Assembly (NCBI RefSeq): GCF_042139015.1
Contig: NZ_JBHIKY010000001.1
Location: forward strand, 254,768-318,767
Direction: 5' to 3'
DNA from: JBHIKY01 sp042139015
GTDB lineage: Bacteria > Bacillota > Bacilli > Bacillales > Marinococcaceae
Length of the DNA: 64,000 bases
Positions 45,168-55,029 of the stretch are shown here, one piece after another. Position numbers and translations under genes: made by a program. Each line of letters begins with the position of its first letter. Positions within the stretch are counted from its first letter, which is position 1. The notes under the pieces were generated by a model that was given only the letters and a program-made list of their open reading frames with translations, was not told the DNA's origin and made no database searches.

Positions 45168-46877
45168 ATGTTCTTTACATTTGAAACATCAGTACAAAAT
45201 AAAGTGACATTTCTATTATCTCGTTTCCCCCGCACTTCCGGTCTAACTGCAGCAGCGATGTTATCTTTTTTAATAAGCGGGTGCAGCTCAGAAGAAGTGA
45301 CTGAAGAACCAAGCCCCTCTTCAGAAGGTAGTAACGTAGAGGAAAAAGAAGAAGCGGAAGAAGTCGAAGAATCAAACGATTCATTCTCTTATGGGGTAAG
45401 CGCCGGCCACCCTGCTGCTGTGGATGCAGGAATGGAGATCCTGGACCAGGGTGGAACCGCTGCGGATGCTGCTGTTGCAGCGGCTTATGCAGTATCGGTC
45501 GTAGAACCTTTCGCTTCCGGTATCGGCGGCGGCGGTGTAACGCTAATTCACGAACAGGGAAAAAACCCACAGGCCTATGATTATCGGGAAGTAGTGCCCG
45601 AAAATGGTATCCCTTCCTCGGACATAGGAGTACCTGGTTTTGTGGCTGGGATGACGGAACTGCACGCAGACTATGGAACAGCGGAATGGGAGAATTTGCT
45701 TGATCCCGCTGTTAATTTGGCTGAAGAAGCGGAAGTGTCAGAGCTTTTGGCAGAGCAGCTTCAGTCGGGCGAAGACAGGATCTCCGGCCCTCAGGTCGAT
45801 CATCTGTATCCGGAAGGCGAACCTCTGGAGGCCGGCAGCGATATGACACAGGAAGCGCTTGCGGAAACACTTAGAGACATTCGCGACAATGGAAGTGACA
45901 CGTTTTACGAAGGAGCTATTAGTGAAGAGCTGACCTCTGAAATAGAAGGGTTAGATACAGCTTCTCTTTCCAGTTTTGAGGTGGGCCGACATGCTCCGTC
46001 TACCGGTGCTTTTGCAGGATACGAAGTGATCGGTGCTCCACCTCCGCTTCCAGGTACTGGTGTTATTCAAATGCTGCAAATTCTCGAAGCACGCGGAAAC
46101 TTAGAAGAAGAACGGGACAGCAATGAATTTATCCACGATACAGCCATGGCATGGAGGATTGCACAGCAGTTTATCGAAACAGATTACGGCGACCCTCATT
46201 TTGTTGACGTGCCGGTAGAACAGTTGACGGATGTGGAAGAAAACACTACTTTAGCTGAAGAAATATCCAGCGACAGCACTCTTTCTTCTGAAGGGGTTTC
46301 ATCTTATAAAAATGGAGACCCTAATACTACTCACATTACAGTGGTTGATTCTCAAGGAACCGTTGTATCTATGACGAATACCCTTACAAACTTCTGGGGC
46401 TCTGGAGAATACTCAAATGGATTTTTTCTCAATAATCAGATGGACCGGTTCAGCATTGGACAAGAAGATACCAATGAACCGGAACCCGGAAGACGTTCGG
46501 TGACATGGTCCTCTCCTATGATTCTCGCTGATTCTGAGGGACCAGTGCTGGGGATCGGCAGCCCTGGAGGCGAACGAATTCCCACTATGCTGAGTCAGGT
46601 TATTGTGGATTGGGCCGTACGAGAGACAGAATTGGAAGAAGCAGTGGAAGCTCCCCGCTTTCATTTAGAAGATAATACGCTGATTATGGAGGAGCTGCCA
46701 GAATCATCCCAACAAGAAGAACTTCTTGAAATTGGATACAGCGAGATTCAAGAGCCTTCTACCTCTCTATATTTCGGCTCCATCCAGGCATTAGCCATTA
46801 ATCGGGAGACTGGTGACCTTTCAGGAGCCACAGATCCACGCCGGGAAGGAGACTGGCAGAGTGGAAATAGTGAGTAA
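45168..46877 (+). CDS. Gamma-glutamyltransferase, lipoprotein-anchored
   Basis: A 569-residue Ntn hydrolase that cleaves or transfers gamma-glutamyl groups. An N-terminal signal ends at lipobox ISGC, an acidic Glu-rich linker follows, then the GGT domain: GGTAADAAVAAAYA, EPFASGIGGGG, the autoprocessing and nucleophile site NTTHITVVD, and the substrate loop GRRSVTWSSPM with IGSPGGERI. The start at 45168 follows AAAGGAG. It is anchored outside the cell, so glutathione breakdown, poly-gamma-glutamate trimming or capsule attachment (CapD-like) are possible. No pgs/cap genes are nearby. Confidence 0.9.
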   Translation: MFFTFETSVQNKVTFLLSRFPRTSGLTAAAMLSFLISGCSSEEVTEEPSPSSEGSNVEEKEEAEEVEESNDSFSYGVSAGHPAAVDAGMEILDQGGTAADAAVAAAYAVSVVEPFASGIGGGGVTLIHEQGKNPQAYDYREVVPENGIPSSDIGVPGFVAGMTELHADYGTAEWENLLDPAVNLAEEAEVSELLAEQLQSGEDRISGPQVDHLYPEGEPLEAGSDMTQEALAETLRDIRDNGSDTFYEGAISEELTSEIEGLDTASLSSFEVGRHAPSTGAFAGYEVIGAPPPLPGTGVIQMLQILEARGNLEEERDSNEFIHDTAMAWRIAQQFIETDYGDPHFVDVPVEQLTDVEENTTLAEEISSDSTLSSEGVSSYKNGDPNTTHITVVDSQGTVVSMTNTLTNFWGSGEYSNGFFLNNQMDRFSIGQEDTNEPEPGRRSVTWSSPMILADSEGPVLGIGSPGGERIPTMLSQVIVDWAVRETELEEAVEAPRFHLEDNTLIMEELPESSQQEELLEIGYSEIQEPSTSLYFGSIQALAINRETGDLSGATDPRREGDWQSGNSE

Positions 46878-47029
46878 ACACTGATATGTTATCTAATTTT
46901 AATGTGATAAAAAGAAGATCTTCACGCTTTCGACATATTTTTCTCTTATTATGTGAAAGTGTGCTTTAAAAAACTTTATAGAGCCGATTTATAAAGAAAG
47001 ATTTTCCTTTTAAGAAAGAAGGTTCGCCA

Positions 47030-48175
47030 GTGACACTCCCTCACCATGAAAATCAACGGATAGATTTATTAGATCAAATTCGCGGAGTAGCTTTATTTGC
47101 TATTTTTTTAGTGAATATTCCTGGTCTTACCACAGTTGCAGATGCAGATCCGTTTACAATAAATTCCACGCTGGAAGCCACATTAGCCATCGGCCTGCAA
47201 GACAGCGCAAGACCCTTGTTTGCCTTCATGTTTGGAATCAGCCTGGTCCTTATTTACGATCGTCTCAACTCAAAAAGCTTAAATCCATACCCAACATTGA
47301 TACGACGTTTTGGAATACTGTTTATTATTGGGGCTTTCCATGGATATTTCGTGTGGGCCGGAGATATTTTACTCCTGTATGCCTCCGCCGGTTTTGTTCT
47401 TTTACTAAGTTTAAAGCTGTCTAAAAAGTGGTTCATTAGTTTAGGTATTATCTTTTGGCTCGGATATTCCGTCGGTCTTGATCTTCTTAATTTTTATACA
47501 TCCCTTAACCTGCCTCCAGATGAGTGGCTTAAGTATTTCCTGGGATCGAAGGATTACCCGACAGGGACAGAATATCTTCTTATTGAATTTTCTTCGATGA
47601 TTGATCATTTGGGTTATTTCTTCTTTGGTATGTATGCTTATCGAAGCGGAGTTTTCTCAAGAGAATGGAGAGAAAGACAACAGAAATGGACAGCTGGCAT
47701 TGGAGTGCTTCTCCTTGGTTTACTTGGAAAAACAGGAAGTTATTTTGAAGTAGATTCTTTTTGGTTCCATCATCTCGATGATTTTTATTCGTTTTTAGTC
47801 ACCATTGGGTTGACCTTGTGCCTGCTTCTTCTAGGAACGAGCAGACAAAAAATATCATCGTTGCTTTTGCCCTTTAGTGCCGTGGGCAAATTAACATTCA
47901 CCCATTATCTAATGCAATCACTTATCCTGGTTAGTTTGTTTCAGGGCAGCGGCCGAACCATTTTTATAGACATGGGCATTTGGAAATCACCAAGCTACGT
48001 TTTTGCAATGAGTATCGGCCTTCTTGTATTTGGTTTTCAGATGTTTATTAGTCCTTTATGGTTAAAAGCCTTTTATTATGGCCCATTTGAATGGATATGG
48101 AGAATGGGCACTCATGGAAAATGGGTGCCCTTGATTCGGAGGCGTCCTTTACATCATAAGGACACACACAGATAG
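47030..48175 (+). CDS. DUF418 (YeiB-like) membrane protein
   Basis: A 381-residue protein with about ten membrane segments, the family N-terminus RIDLLDQIRGVALFAIFLVN and the C-terminal DUF418 part (AVGKLTFTHYLMQSLIL, GPFEWIWRM). Function is unknown; distantly similar to acyltransferases. The start is GTG. It is monocistronic. Confidence 0.82.
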   Translation: MTLPHHENQRIDLLDQIRGVALFAIFLVNIPGLTTVADADPFTINSTLEATLAIGLQDSARPLFAFMFGISLVLIYDRLNSKSLNPYPTLIRRFGILFIIGAFHGYFVWAGDILLLYASAGFVLLLSLKLSKKWFISLGIIFWLGYSVGLDLLNFYTSLNLPPDEWLKYFLGSKDYPTGTEYLLIEFSSMIDHLGYFFFGMYAYRSGVFSREWRERQQKWTAGIGVLLLGLLGKTGSYFEVDSFWFHHLDDFYSFLVTIGLTLCLLLLGTSRQKISSLLLPFSAVGKLTFTHYLMQSLILVSLFQGSGRTIFIDMGIWKSPSYVFAMSIGLLVFGFQMFISPLWLKAFYYGPFEWIWRMGTHGKWVPLIRRRPLHHKDTHR

Positions 48176-48252
48176 AAGAAATATTACCAGAGGAAGAGAA
48201 TCAAAACTTCCTCTATTCCGGTAAAATCAGGCTCAGTTGATTTGATAAGTGG

Positions 48253-49422
48253 TCAGTCAAATTTTAATTTTTCTTTATTTGAGTGTGTAATGGCTGCCTT
48301 TACCTCGATTGATTCCAAGGAAGACTCAGTAAGAGGCAGTTCTCCTTTAGTAGTAAATTCTCTCCACTTTTTGGGATCCTTTTTATATAGATGATATGAA
48401 AGATTGAATATATCCGCATCCATTTTTAATCCATTTTCAAATAAATGCTGTAATTGACGTTCAACTTCTTTTTCTGTTTTTTTCTTTAGTTCACTTGCAG
48501 ATACGTTCTCTAAGAGTTCGATCACGCTTCCTTTGACAGTAAGTTCAAGCTTAAAAGTAACATTATTTCCATTGATAATAGGCGTAACCTTCATCTGGGG
48601 TTGAGCAAGAATTTCTGTAGCCACCGGCTTTCCATCTTTTTTAATCACGATGGGAATTCTAGTGGCTTTCTTATCCGTAAAGACGAGTCCATTAATTTTT
48701 TCATCCTTTAACAGCCCTCGAAAGGACTCGTTTTGGATAAAACCTGCCCCGTTCATATATAAATTTGGCTCATACTCTTCCGCCCCCTTCCATCTTTTCT
48801 TCACGATCGTTACATTGGGAATGATGGTATTTTTTCCTGGTTCTGTTAATTCAGCTTGAAAATGATGTTTTCGTATTTTGGGCACCCTGGAGCTTTGACG
48901 GTAGCTTTCTATCGGGTCTCCCAAAAAAGAATAGAGCACACTTGTTTTGGAAGGAGGCAGTGTCGTCAATATATCTTCAAGTGGTTGATCCGTCATAAAA
49001 ATAAACAGGGTCGGCCTGATTTCATTAAAGCGCGAAAAATCATCCAGGACACTTTTAAAATTAGCTTTCAAGGCACGCTCATGAAAAACAACCGAACTAA
49101 GATGTCCCCAGTATATTCTTCGTTGGGAGGATAGGTAAAAATTATGAATGGCAGCCACTCCTGTATCTCCTCTTCCTATGACCACCTTTGCGTTTTCAGA
49201 ACTAGCGGAAGCTCCTCCCGCCTCATTAGAGCTCATCCCTCCATCTTCTCCTGCGAAATTTGCTACTTGTCCGTAAACCACAAATTTATCATCCACGTAA
49301 TCAACGCCTATGGAATGGATATAATACATCCCCTCTATTTCCTTATCATCCCAACACCCGCTCAGAAGACAAATTGAAAAAAGCAGCAAGAGGACTGATT
49401 TAATTCTTTTTCCACTAACCAT
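48253..49422 (-). CDS. Spore germination receptor C subunit (GerAC family lipoprotein)
   Basis: A 389-residue lipoprotein (lipobox LSGCW followed by DDKEIEGMYYIHSIGVDY) of the Ger(x)C family, a germinant-receptor subunit on the spore inner membrane. The start codon overlaps the gerA-type stop as TGATG, so the two are coupled. Last gene of the B-A-C ordered minus operon. The germinant is unknown. Confidence 0.9.
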   Translation of the reverse strand: MVSGKRIKSVLLLLFSICLLSGCWDDKEIEGMYYIHSIGVDYVDDKFVVYGQVANFAGEDGGMSSNEAGGASASSENAKVVIGRGDTGVAAIHNFYLSSQRRIYWGHLSSVVFHERALKANFKSVLDDFSRFNEIRPTLFIFMTDQPLEDILTTLPPSKTSVLYSFLGDPIESYRQSSRVPKIRKHHFQAELTEPGKNTIIPNVTIVKKRWKGAEEYEPNLYMNGAGFIQNESFRGLLKDEKINGLVFTDKKATRIPIVIKKDGKPVATEILAQPQMKVTPIINGNNVTFKLELTVKGSVIELLENVSASELKKKTEKEVERQLQHLFENGLKMDADIFNLSYHLYKKDPKKWREFTTKGELPLTESSLESIEVKAAITHSNKEKLKFD

Positions 49423-50921
49423 CACCTTCCCTCCCGTCTGTCTTCATCTCCAGTATGGAGAATGGAAGGCCTGCGTGATTGTTTTTTCCAGGAAGGGCGA
49501 AAGATTGTAAAAATAGAATCCCGTATTCGTAACGGAGCGAGCGGAGCCATATATGGGATACTGTACGATCTTAAGTGAGATACATAAATTAAGATCATGA
49601 ATATGCCGACAAAAAAGCCAAATATTCCAATAATGGAAGAAAGGCCTAAAATAAAAAGTCGAAGGATAGTGACTGTGCCCTGGAGAGCCGGGCTGACAAG
49701 GGTAAAGGTGGATACCGCTGATGTGGCAACAATTACTACCATCACAGGATTGGTAAGTCCGGCGTTAATGGCAGCATCTCCAATTATCAACCCCCCGACA
49801 ACAGCCAGAATTTGGCCGACGGCAAGAGGAAGCCGCAGGCCCGCCTCCCGAAACAATTCAAACAATCCGATCAACACAAATGCTTCTAATGCAGCAGGTA
49901 AAGGAACACCCTGGCGCGATTCCGACACACTGGCCAATAATATAAAAGGAAGCTGGTCCTGATGAAATGAAGACAACGCCACCCAAAACCCCGGAAGAAA
50001 AGTGGCAACAGAAATTCCAAGCAGCCGCAGCAGGCGCTCAAAGCTGTTATAGAGCCATGTATATTCCGCATCCTCTGCTGTTTTCAGCATCAGGGTAAGA
50101 TTTACTGGTGCTAATACTGCCTGTGGCAGCCCATCAATAAACATAACGAATCTACCACGTAATAACGCATCTGCTACGTAATCCGGCCTTCCGCTGTTTT
50201 GATACATCGGAAATAAGCGAAAAGATGATTCAGTAAGAATCTCCTCGAGCTGTTGAGTACTTAACAGTGCATCAATGTCGATATCCTCCAAGGATTCTCT
50301 GACATGATCAATCATATCTTCCCTGATAATATCTTCAAAATACATTAATGACACTTTGGTTTGACTTCTGTCTCCGATTATAAATCGTTCATTTACCAAA
50401 GACGTTGTTGGAAGCCTTTTACGAAGCAACGCGATATTTACTTCAATCTCTTCAATAAACCCATCTCTCGGTCCAAGAATCGATATCTCTGTGTTAGGCT
50501 CCTCCGGTTCGCGCTGCGGAGGCTTGGAGATATTAATGCTGAAGGTTTCTCGTGTTGCCATCTCCACTAATATGAGTTCCCCGTTAAACACCTTTTCCGT
50601 TAAAATATTCATATTTCCATCCACGGCTGAAGTTATTTTTTTCCGGAACGTGTCTACTCTCTTTCCGGATGACAAATGCTCCTCCAACCCTGGGATAATT
50701 TCTTCATTTAAAGAAGCAAGATTTGCCAGTCCTTCATTGTAAACAAAAATAATTTCAGAAGAAGGATCTTCGCTGAAGCACATCGGTTTGATAATCACAT
50801 CACTGCATTTACTAAATGCGTCTTTTATATTATCAATAGTTATCGCAGTATTTTGTTCTTTTCTGTTTGTAGTTTCAAGCTTTCGGCTAGGTAATTGGCT
50901 TGTTTTCCGAAACCTGCTCAT
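49422..50921 (-). CDS. Spore germination receptor A subunit (GerAA family)
   Basis: A 499-residue protein with a large N-terminal soluble domain, with SILGPRDGFIEEIEVNIALL and the long helical RTSLM-type segment, then five to six membrane segments (PFILLASVSESRQGVPLPAALEAF, LFREAGLRLPLAVGQ). It starts within the end of the gerB-type gene (35 bp overlap). The A subunit is thought to respond to nutrients in the ABC receptor complex. Confidence 0.93.
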   Translation of the reverse strand: MSRFRKTSQLPSRKLETTNRKEQNTAITIDNIKDAFSKCSDVIIKPMCFSEDPSSEIIFVYNEGLANLASLNEEIIPGLEEHLSSGKRVDTFRKKITSAVDGNMNILTEKVFNGELILVEMATRETFSINISKPPQREPEEPNTEISILGPRDGFIEEIEVNIALLRKRLPTTSLVNERFIIGDRSQTKVSLMYFEDIIREDMIDHVRESLEDIDIDALLSTQQLEEILTESSFRLFPMYQNSGRPDYVADALLRGRFVMFIDGLPQAVLAPVNLTLMLKTAEDAEYTWLYNSFERLLRLLGISVATFLPGFWVALSSFHQDQLPFILLASVSESRQGVPLPAALEAFVLIGLFELFREAGLRLPLAVGQILAVVGGLIIGDAAINAGLTNPVMVVIVATSAVSTFTLVSPALQGTVTILRLFILGLSSIIGIFGFFVGIFMILIYVSHLRSYSIPYMAPLAPLRIRDSIFTIFRPSWKKQSRRPSILHTGDEDRREGR

Positions 50922-52008
50922 AATGGGAGCTTCCTCCCTTCTTCAAGAAAATAGCAATAAACAATAGTAAAGATATAAAGAAGAAGAATAACAAGGATCC
51001 AGGAAGATAATAACGATGTAAAAAATTCACAAATTGCATATCTGTAATCGGAACATGTAATAAGCCAATGAATAGAAGAGAAAGGATGCCAAGCGGAAGC
51101 ATTCGTTTTTTTCCTTTCGGAAGGTTTAGATAATCAACAATAAGAAAAAGCCCCAGAGAAATACGTATGAAAGCACCAGAGAGCCATTGATAAATAGAGA
51201 AAAAATCGAGGTGCTCGATATACCGTCCCAGGGTCACAAGAGTCCATTGCTGGTACGCAGGAAATCTCATTTTCATCATTTCTTCCAGCCCAAATGCTGC
51301 AATGCCACCGGTTAAAGGTCCAATGGAAAGACCAGCAAGAAAAATAGAAGTGACAGCAAGGTGCCAATATTTTATCCGGGTTTTAATTCGGTGCTGGAAA
51401 AGTAAGATAAGCAGGATTTCTACCTGTCCAGCTCCTGAATAAATCATCCCTTGAAAAACCGGTTCAAATCCCTTATCCAATATAGGCGTCAACAACGAAT
51501 AGTCTTTATTAGGCATATTGGCAGTCATTACGAAAAGCCCGAATAAAATAATCCACGGTAAAAGGAGGATGTTTACCATAGCTATGGTTCTTATATTCGT
51601 TAAAGCCAGGCAAAAGCAAAGAAATATATAGGTTGTCACAATCACTAATTTAGGAGTGGTGGTTAGGTAAGATATTTTTGTCCAGATCACAAGATCATAT
51701 AAAGTGGCCGCAATTAAAACACACAAAAATATAATAAGTAATAAAGAGAAGATTTTTGCAAAGAGGCTGCCGATATGCTCTTGCAGCCATAAATATAAAT
51801 TTCTTTGTTCTGTTTTTTTACAAATCATGTATATCAAAATGATCCAGAATAGCGTCACACCTAATGTAAGAATGACTGAGATCCAGGAGTCTTTTCCTGC
51901 AGATTCCGCTAATGATGGGATGATGGTTACATGGTTGATTAACCCGACCGACGTAATAAACAGGAGAATGCCATGAAATACATTAATGTGTTCAAGAGGT
52001 TCTTTCAT
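50887..52008 (-). CDS. Spore germination receptor B subunit (endospore germination permease)
   Basis: A 373-residue protein with ten membrane segments, of the amino acid/polyamine/organocation-like GerAB family that holds the germinant binding pocket. The ATG at 52008 is preferred because a purine-rich AAGAAGGGTG site precedes it; the upstream ATG has none. It is the first gene, an unusual B-A-C order compared with the plus-strand operon next door. Confidence 0.9.
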   Translation of the reverse strand: MKEPLEHINVFHGILLFITSVGLINHVTIIPSLAESAGKDSWISVILTLGVTLFWIILIYMICKKTEQRNLYLWLQEHIGSLFAKIFSLLLIIFLCVLIAATLYDLVIWTKISYLTTTPKLVIVTTYIFLCFCLALTNIRTIAMVNILLLPWIILFGLFVMTANMPNKDYSLLTPILDKGFEPVFQGMIYSGAGQVEILLILLFQHRIKTRIKYWHLAVTSIFLAGLSIGPLTGGIAAFGLEEMMKMRFPAYQQWTLVTLGRYIEHLDFFSIYQWLSGAFIRISLGLFLIVDYLNLPKGKKRMLPLGILSLLFIGLLHVPITDMQFVNFLHRYYLPGSLLFFFFISLLLFIAIFLKKGGSSHYEQVSENKPIT

Positions 52009-52258
52009 CGCACACCCTTCTTCCATAATTGGTAAGGATTAGCGTTCCCTGGAGAATGATTATTATGCCAGTTCACGAGAAAAATACAATTTGTACCCCG
52101 ATTAAAAATATCCATATTTAATAATCAAAGAAGACACCATTCTTTATTAGAATGTGCCTCAGACCAATGCTATTTACCATGATTCTGATTAGGTTACCAT
52201 TATGATACGATTTGTTGATTCCTTCCCCGCCTTGCATTCCTAACGACATTCCACCCGG

Positions 52259-52288
52259 TGAATAAATTTTCTTGTGTTATCCATATTA
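52259..52288 (+). promoter_or_regulatory. SigG-type promoter of the plus-strand ger operon
   Basis: TGAATA (52259-52264) and CATATTA (52282-52288) are separated by 17 bp, matching the forespore SigG consensus. It lies about 120 bp before the first gene. The remainder of the divergent gap (52027-52258) is AT-rich. A CATAATA at 52061-52067 on the minus strand could serve the other operon, but without a convincing -35. Confidence 0.75.
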
Positions 52289-52407
52289 CTTATATAACTG
52301 CGAAAAATGTTGGATGATCCAATCATACATACAAAATACCTCCAGCAATGGATTACCACGAAGATGAAGGAATATGGGGCAGCCCTGGCAGGGAGGGAAG
52401 ATTATAC

Positions 52408-53910
52408 ATGCGATGGTTATGGTGGCTGCAAAAGCAGCAGACGAAACCAAATGAAACTGCGGAGCAGACAATTCCTGCTTTGATAAATAAGATGACGAGC
52501 TCTGAAGATTTTGTTCACGCTTATCATCCTAATGCGAACCACCCTTATTGGCTGTCGTACTACCAGCCGATCATAGACGAAGTCACTCTGTATCATCACA
52601 TTCTCCCGGTTGTCCAATCGGAGGAATATCAGAGTCTTTTAGAGCTGAAAGACAAAATTCCAATTGACAAAATCACTCTTCCTGCAACTGTTCAAGAAAT
52701 GGAACAAAAGCTGTTGGATGGCCACGTAATGATCCAGGAGGATCCCACTCTCCCCGGTTTGTTGATTCCCGCTGTTTCCACAACCGTGCGGGATATCAGC
52801 ATTCCGGAGGTGGAGTTTAGTGTTATTGGACCAAAAGAGTCGTTTGTGGAAACGATTGATATCAACCTCCGTATGGTGAGAAAGCGGCTTCCGGATGCTA
52901 ATTTAAAGGTGAAAGAATTCCGCATTGGTTCCCTTTCTAAAACGAAAGTGGCGGTTATGTACATGGACGGAATAGCGGATCGGGAAAATGTTCAGACAAT
53001 GACTCAGCGCATTCAGGATATCGATTATGATCACATCAATGACAGCTCTTATATTAATCAAATGATTGAAGACAATTCAAACTCGCCCTTTCCGCAGCTG
53101 ATAGACACAGAGCGGCCCGATCGAGTGGCCGCTGCCCTGGCGGAAGGCAAGGTCGCTGTATTAGTAGACGGTTCACCGACTGCAATCATCGGGCCGACCA
53201 CGTTTATTGAATTCTTTTCTTCTTTTGACGACTATTTTTTAAGCTGGCATATCGCTTCTGTGTTTCGAATGATTCGTTTGTTTGCTGTTGCCTTCAGTAT
53301 TCTGGCAACTCCTCTGTATGTGGCCGTCATCACCTATCACGCTGCTCTCATACCTAAGGATTTATTATCCACGTTAATCCTATCAAGAGAAGCGATTCCA
53401 TTTCCACCGATTATTGAAGCCGTATTTTTAGAGCTTGCCATTGAGCTGCTGCGCGAAGCCGGAGCCCGTCTTCCTACAAAGGTTGGTCAGACGATTGGTA
53501 TTGTAGGAGGGATCGTCATCGGAACAGCGGCCGTGGAGGCAGGCCTGACGAGTACGGTGCTGTTAATTATCGTCGCCCTGGCAGCTTTAGCTTCCTTTAC
53601 GACCCCAATTTACAGAATTGGTAATACCATTCGGCTTATCCGCTTTCCCTTTTTAATTCTAGCTCAGCTTTGGGGACTAATAGGCGTAGCACTGGGCTTT
53701 GCTTTTCTGCTCGTACACTTACTGGGATTGACTTCTCTTGGAAGGCCTTATCTGGCACCTTTATATCCACCCCGGCTGCAGGATTTTAAAGATTCGATTA
53801 TCCGTCTGCCATTTAATAGACAATCTCAAAGGCCGCAGCACCTGAGGCCCGAAACAGTCTATCGTTTTGATCAAAAACAGGCCATGCAAAAGAAAGACAT
53901 TGATGATTAA
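52408..53910 (+). CDS. Spore germination receptor A subunit (GerAA family), second operon
   Basis: A 500-residue A subunit with the same layout as its divergent neighbour: soluble N-terminus containing SVIGPKESFVETIDINLRMV and KTKVAVMYMDGIA, then membrane segments with ILSREAIPFPPIIEAVFLEL and LLREAGARLPTKVGQ. The start at 52408 follows GGGAGGG by about 10 nt. First gene of an A-B-C operon with a SigG-type promoter. Confidence 0.93.
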   Translation: MRWLWWLQKQQTKPNETAEQTIPALINKMTSSEDFVHAYHPNANHPYWLSYYQPIIDEVTLYHHILPVVQSEEYQSLLELKDKIPIDKITLPATVQEMEQKLLDGHVMIQEDPTLPGLLIPAVSTTVRDISIPEVEFSVIGPKESFVETIDINLRMVRKRLPDANLKVKEFRIGSLSKTKVAVMYMDGIADRENVQTMTQRIQDIDYDHINDSSYINQMIEDNSNSPFPQLIDTERPDRVAAALAEGKVAVLVDGSPTAIIGPTTFIEFFSSFDDYFLSWHIASVFRMIRLFAVAFSILATPLYVAVITYHAALIPKDLLSTLILSREAIPFPPIIEAVFLELAIELLREAGARLPTKVGQTIGIVGGIVIGTAAVEAGLTSTVLLIIVALAALASFTTPIYRIGNTIRLIRFPFLILAQLWGLIGVALGFAFLLVHLLGLTSLGRPYLAPLYPPRLQDFKDSIIRLPFNRQSQRPQHLRPETVYRFDQKQAMQKKDIDD

Positions 53911-53934
53911 TACGAAGAAAAGGAGGGGAGAAAC

Positions 53935-55029
53935 GTGTCTTCTACCATACCTGAACGCCACTTGATCCCCCCTTTTCTTGTATTCTTTATCATTTCTTCC
54001 ATGCAGATTGGCGTAGGGGTATTGGGATTCCCGAGATATGTAGCGGAAGACGTCACTTATGAAGCCTGGATCGCTGTTGTTCTCTCCGGCATTTGTATGT
54101 CTGTTACGATTTGGCTCACTTTCAGTATTCTTAAACAAGGCAACGGTGACATTATATCGATACATCGGGAGATATTTGGAAAATGGATAGGAAACTTCCT
54201 CAGCTTTCTGCTGTTGGTTTATTTCTTTGCATTGGGACTGGTGGTCGCAAGAACCTATATTGAGGTGATCCAGCTGTGGGTGTTTTCTCAATTGCCTACG
54301 TGGATGATGGCCTTAAATCTTTGTCTATTGGTTTTATTTTTAGTAACAAAAGGGTTTCGGGCTGTGGTCGGTTTTTGTTTTTTCGGAACGTTAATAACCC
54401 TTGTAAGCCTTCTTTCCTTTTTGGCTCCGTTGGAATTTGCTCATTATCGCAATCTCCAGCCGTTTTTTGACCACGGAGCGATGGATTATTTGAGGTCAAT
54501 AAAAACGATGACATTAAGCTTTTTAGGGGTAAAACTTGCCTTTATTTACTATCCCTTTATTAAAAAGCCGGAGGCAGGACTGAAGTGGGCTCTGGCGGGA
54601 AATGGGCTATCGATTTTGATATATACCTACATCGCTGTTATTACCACATTATTTTACAGCCAGGGGCAGCTTCAATCCACGATTTGGCCGACAATTACCA
54701 TATGGCAGATTATTGAGCTGCCTTTTGTCGAACGATTCGAATCGACTGGAGTCGCACTTTGGATGCTGGTTATTCTCCCGAACGTGGGATTAGCTTTTTG
54801 GGCAGCAAGCCGGGGAATGAGGCTACTGTTCTCATGGGACCAGCGAAAAACTCTCTTAGGCTTATTAGGATTACTGCTGCTTTTGTCCTCTCTTTTTCAA
54901 ACAAGACAGGCTATAGATACATTGAACACCGTCGTCTCAGAAACAGGCTTTTATTACGTCTATGTGTATATTCCATTATTGTGGATCGCACAAAAAATCG
55001 TTACTGGGACAAGGAGAAAAAAATCATGA
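53935..55029 (+). CDS. Spore germination receptor B subunit (permease family), second operon
   Basis: A 364-residue protein with ten membrane segments (IGVGVLGFPRYVAE in segment 1, typical of GerAB). It starts with GTG after a strong AAAGGAGGGG site, 24 bp past the A gene. Its stop overlaps the start of the C gene as ATGA. Confidence 0.92.
   Translation: MSSTIPERHLIPPFLVFFIISSMQIGVGVLGFPRYVAEDVTYEAWIAVVLSGICMSVTIWLTFSILKQGNGDIISIHREIFGKWIGNFLSFLLLVYFFALGLVVARTYIEVIQLWVFSQLPTWMMALNLCLLVLFLVTKGFRAVVGFCFFGTLITLVSLLSFLAPLEFAHYRNLQPFFDHGAMDYLRSIKTMTLSFLGVKLAFIYYPFIKKPEAGLKWALAGNGLSILIYTYIAVITTLFYSQGQLQSTIWPTITIWQIIELPFVERFESTGVALWMLVILPNVGLAFWAASRGMRLLFSWDQRKTLLGLLGLLLLLSSLFQTRQAIDTLNTVVSETGFYYVYVYIPLLWIAQKIVTGTRRKKS

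Noticed and set aside
54759..55025. N-terminal extension of the GerC-type gene
   Set aside because: It is the wrong-frame reading of the gerB-type gene; the lipoprotein signal begins at 55026 with an ATGA overlap.
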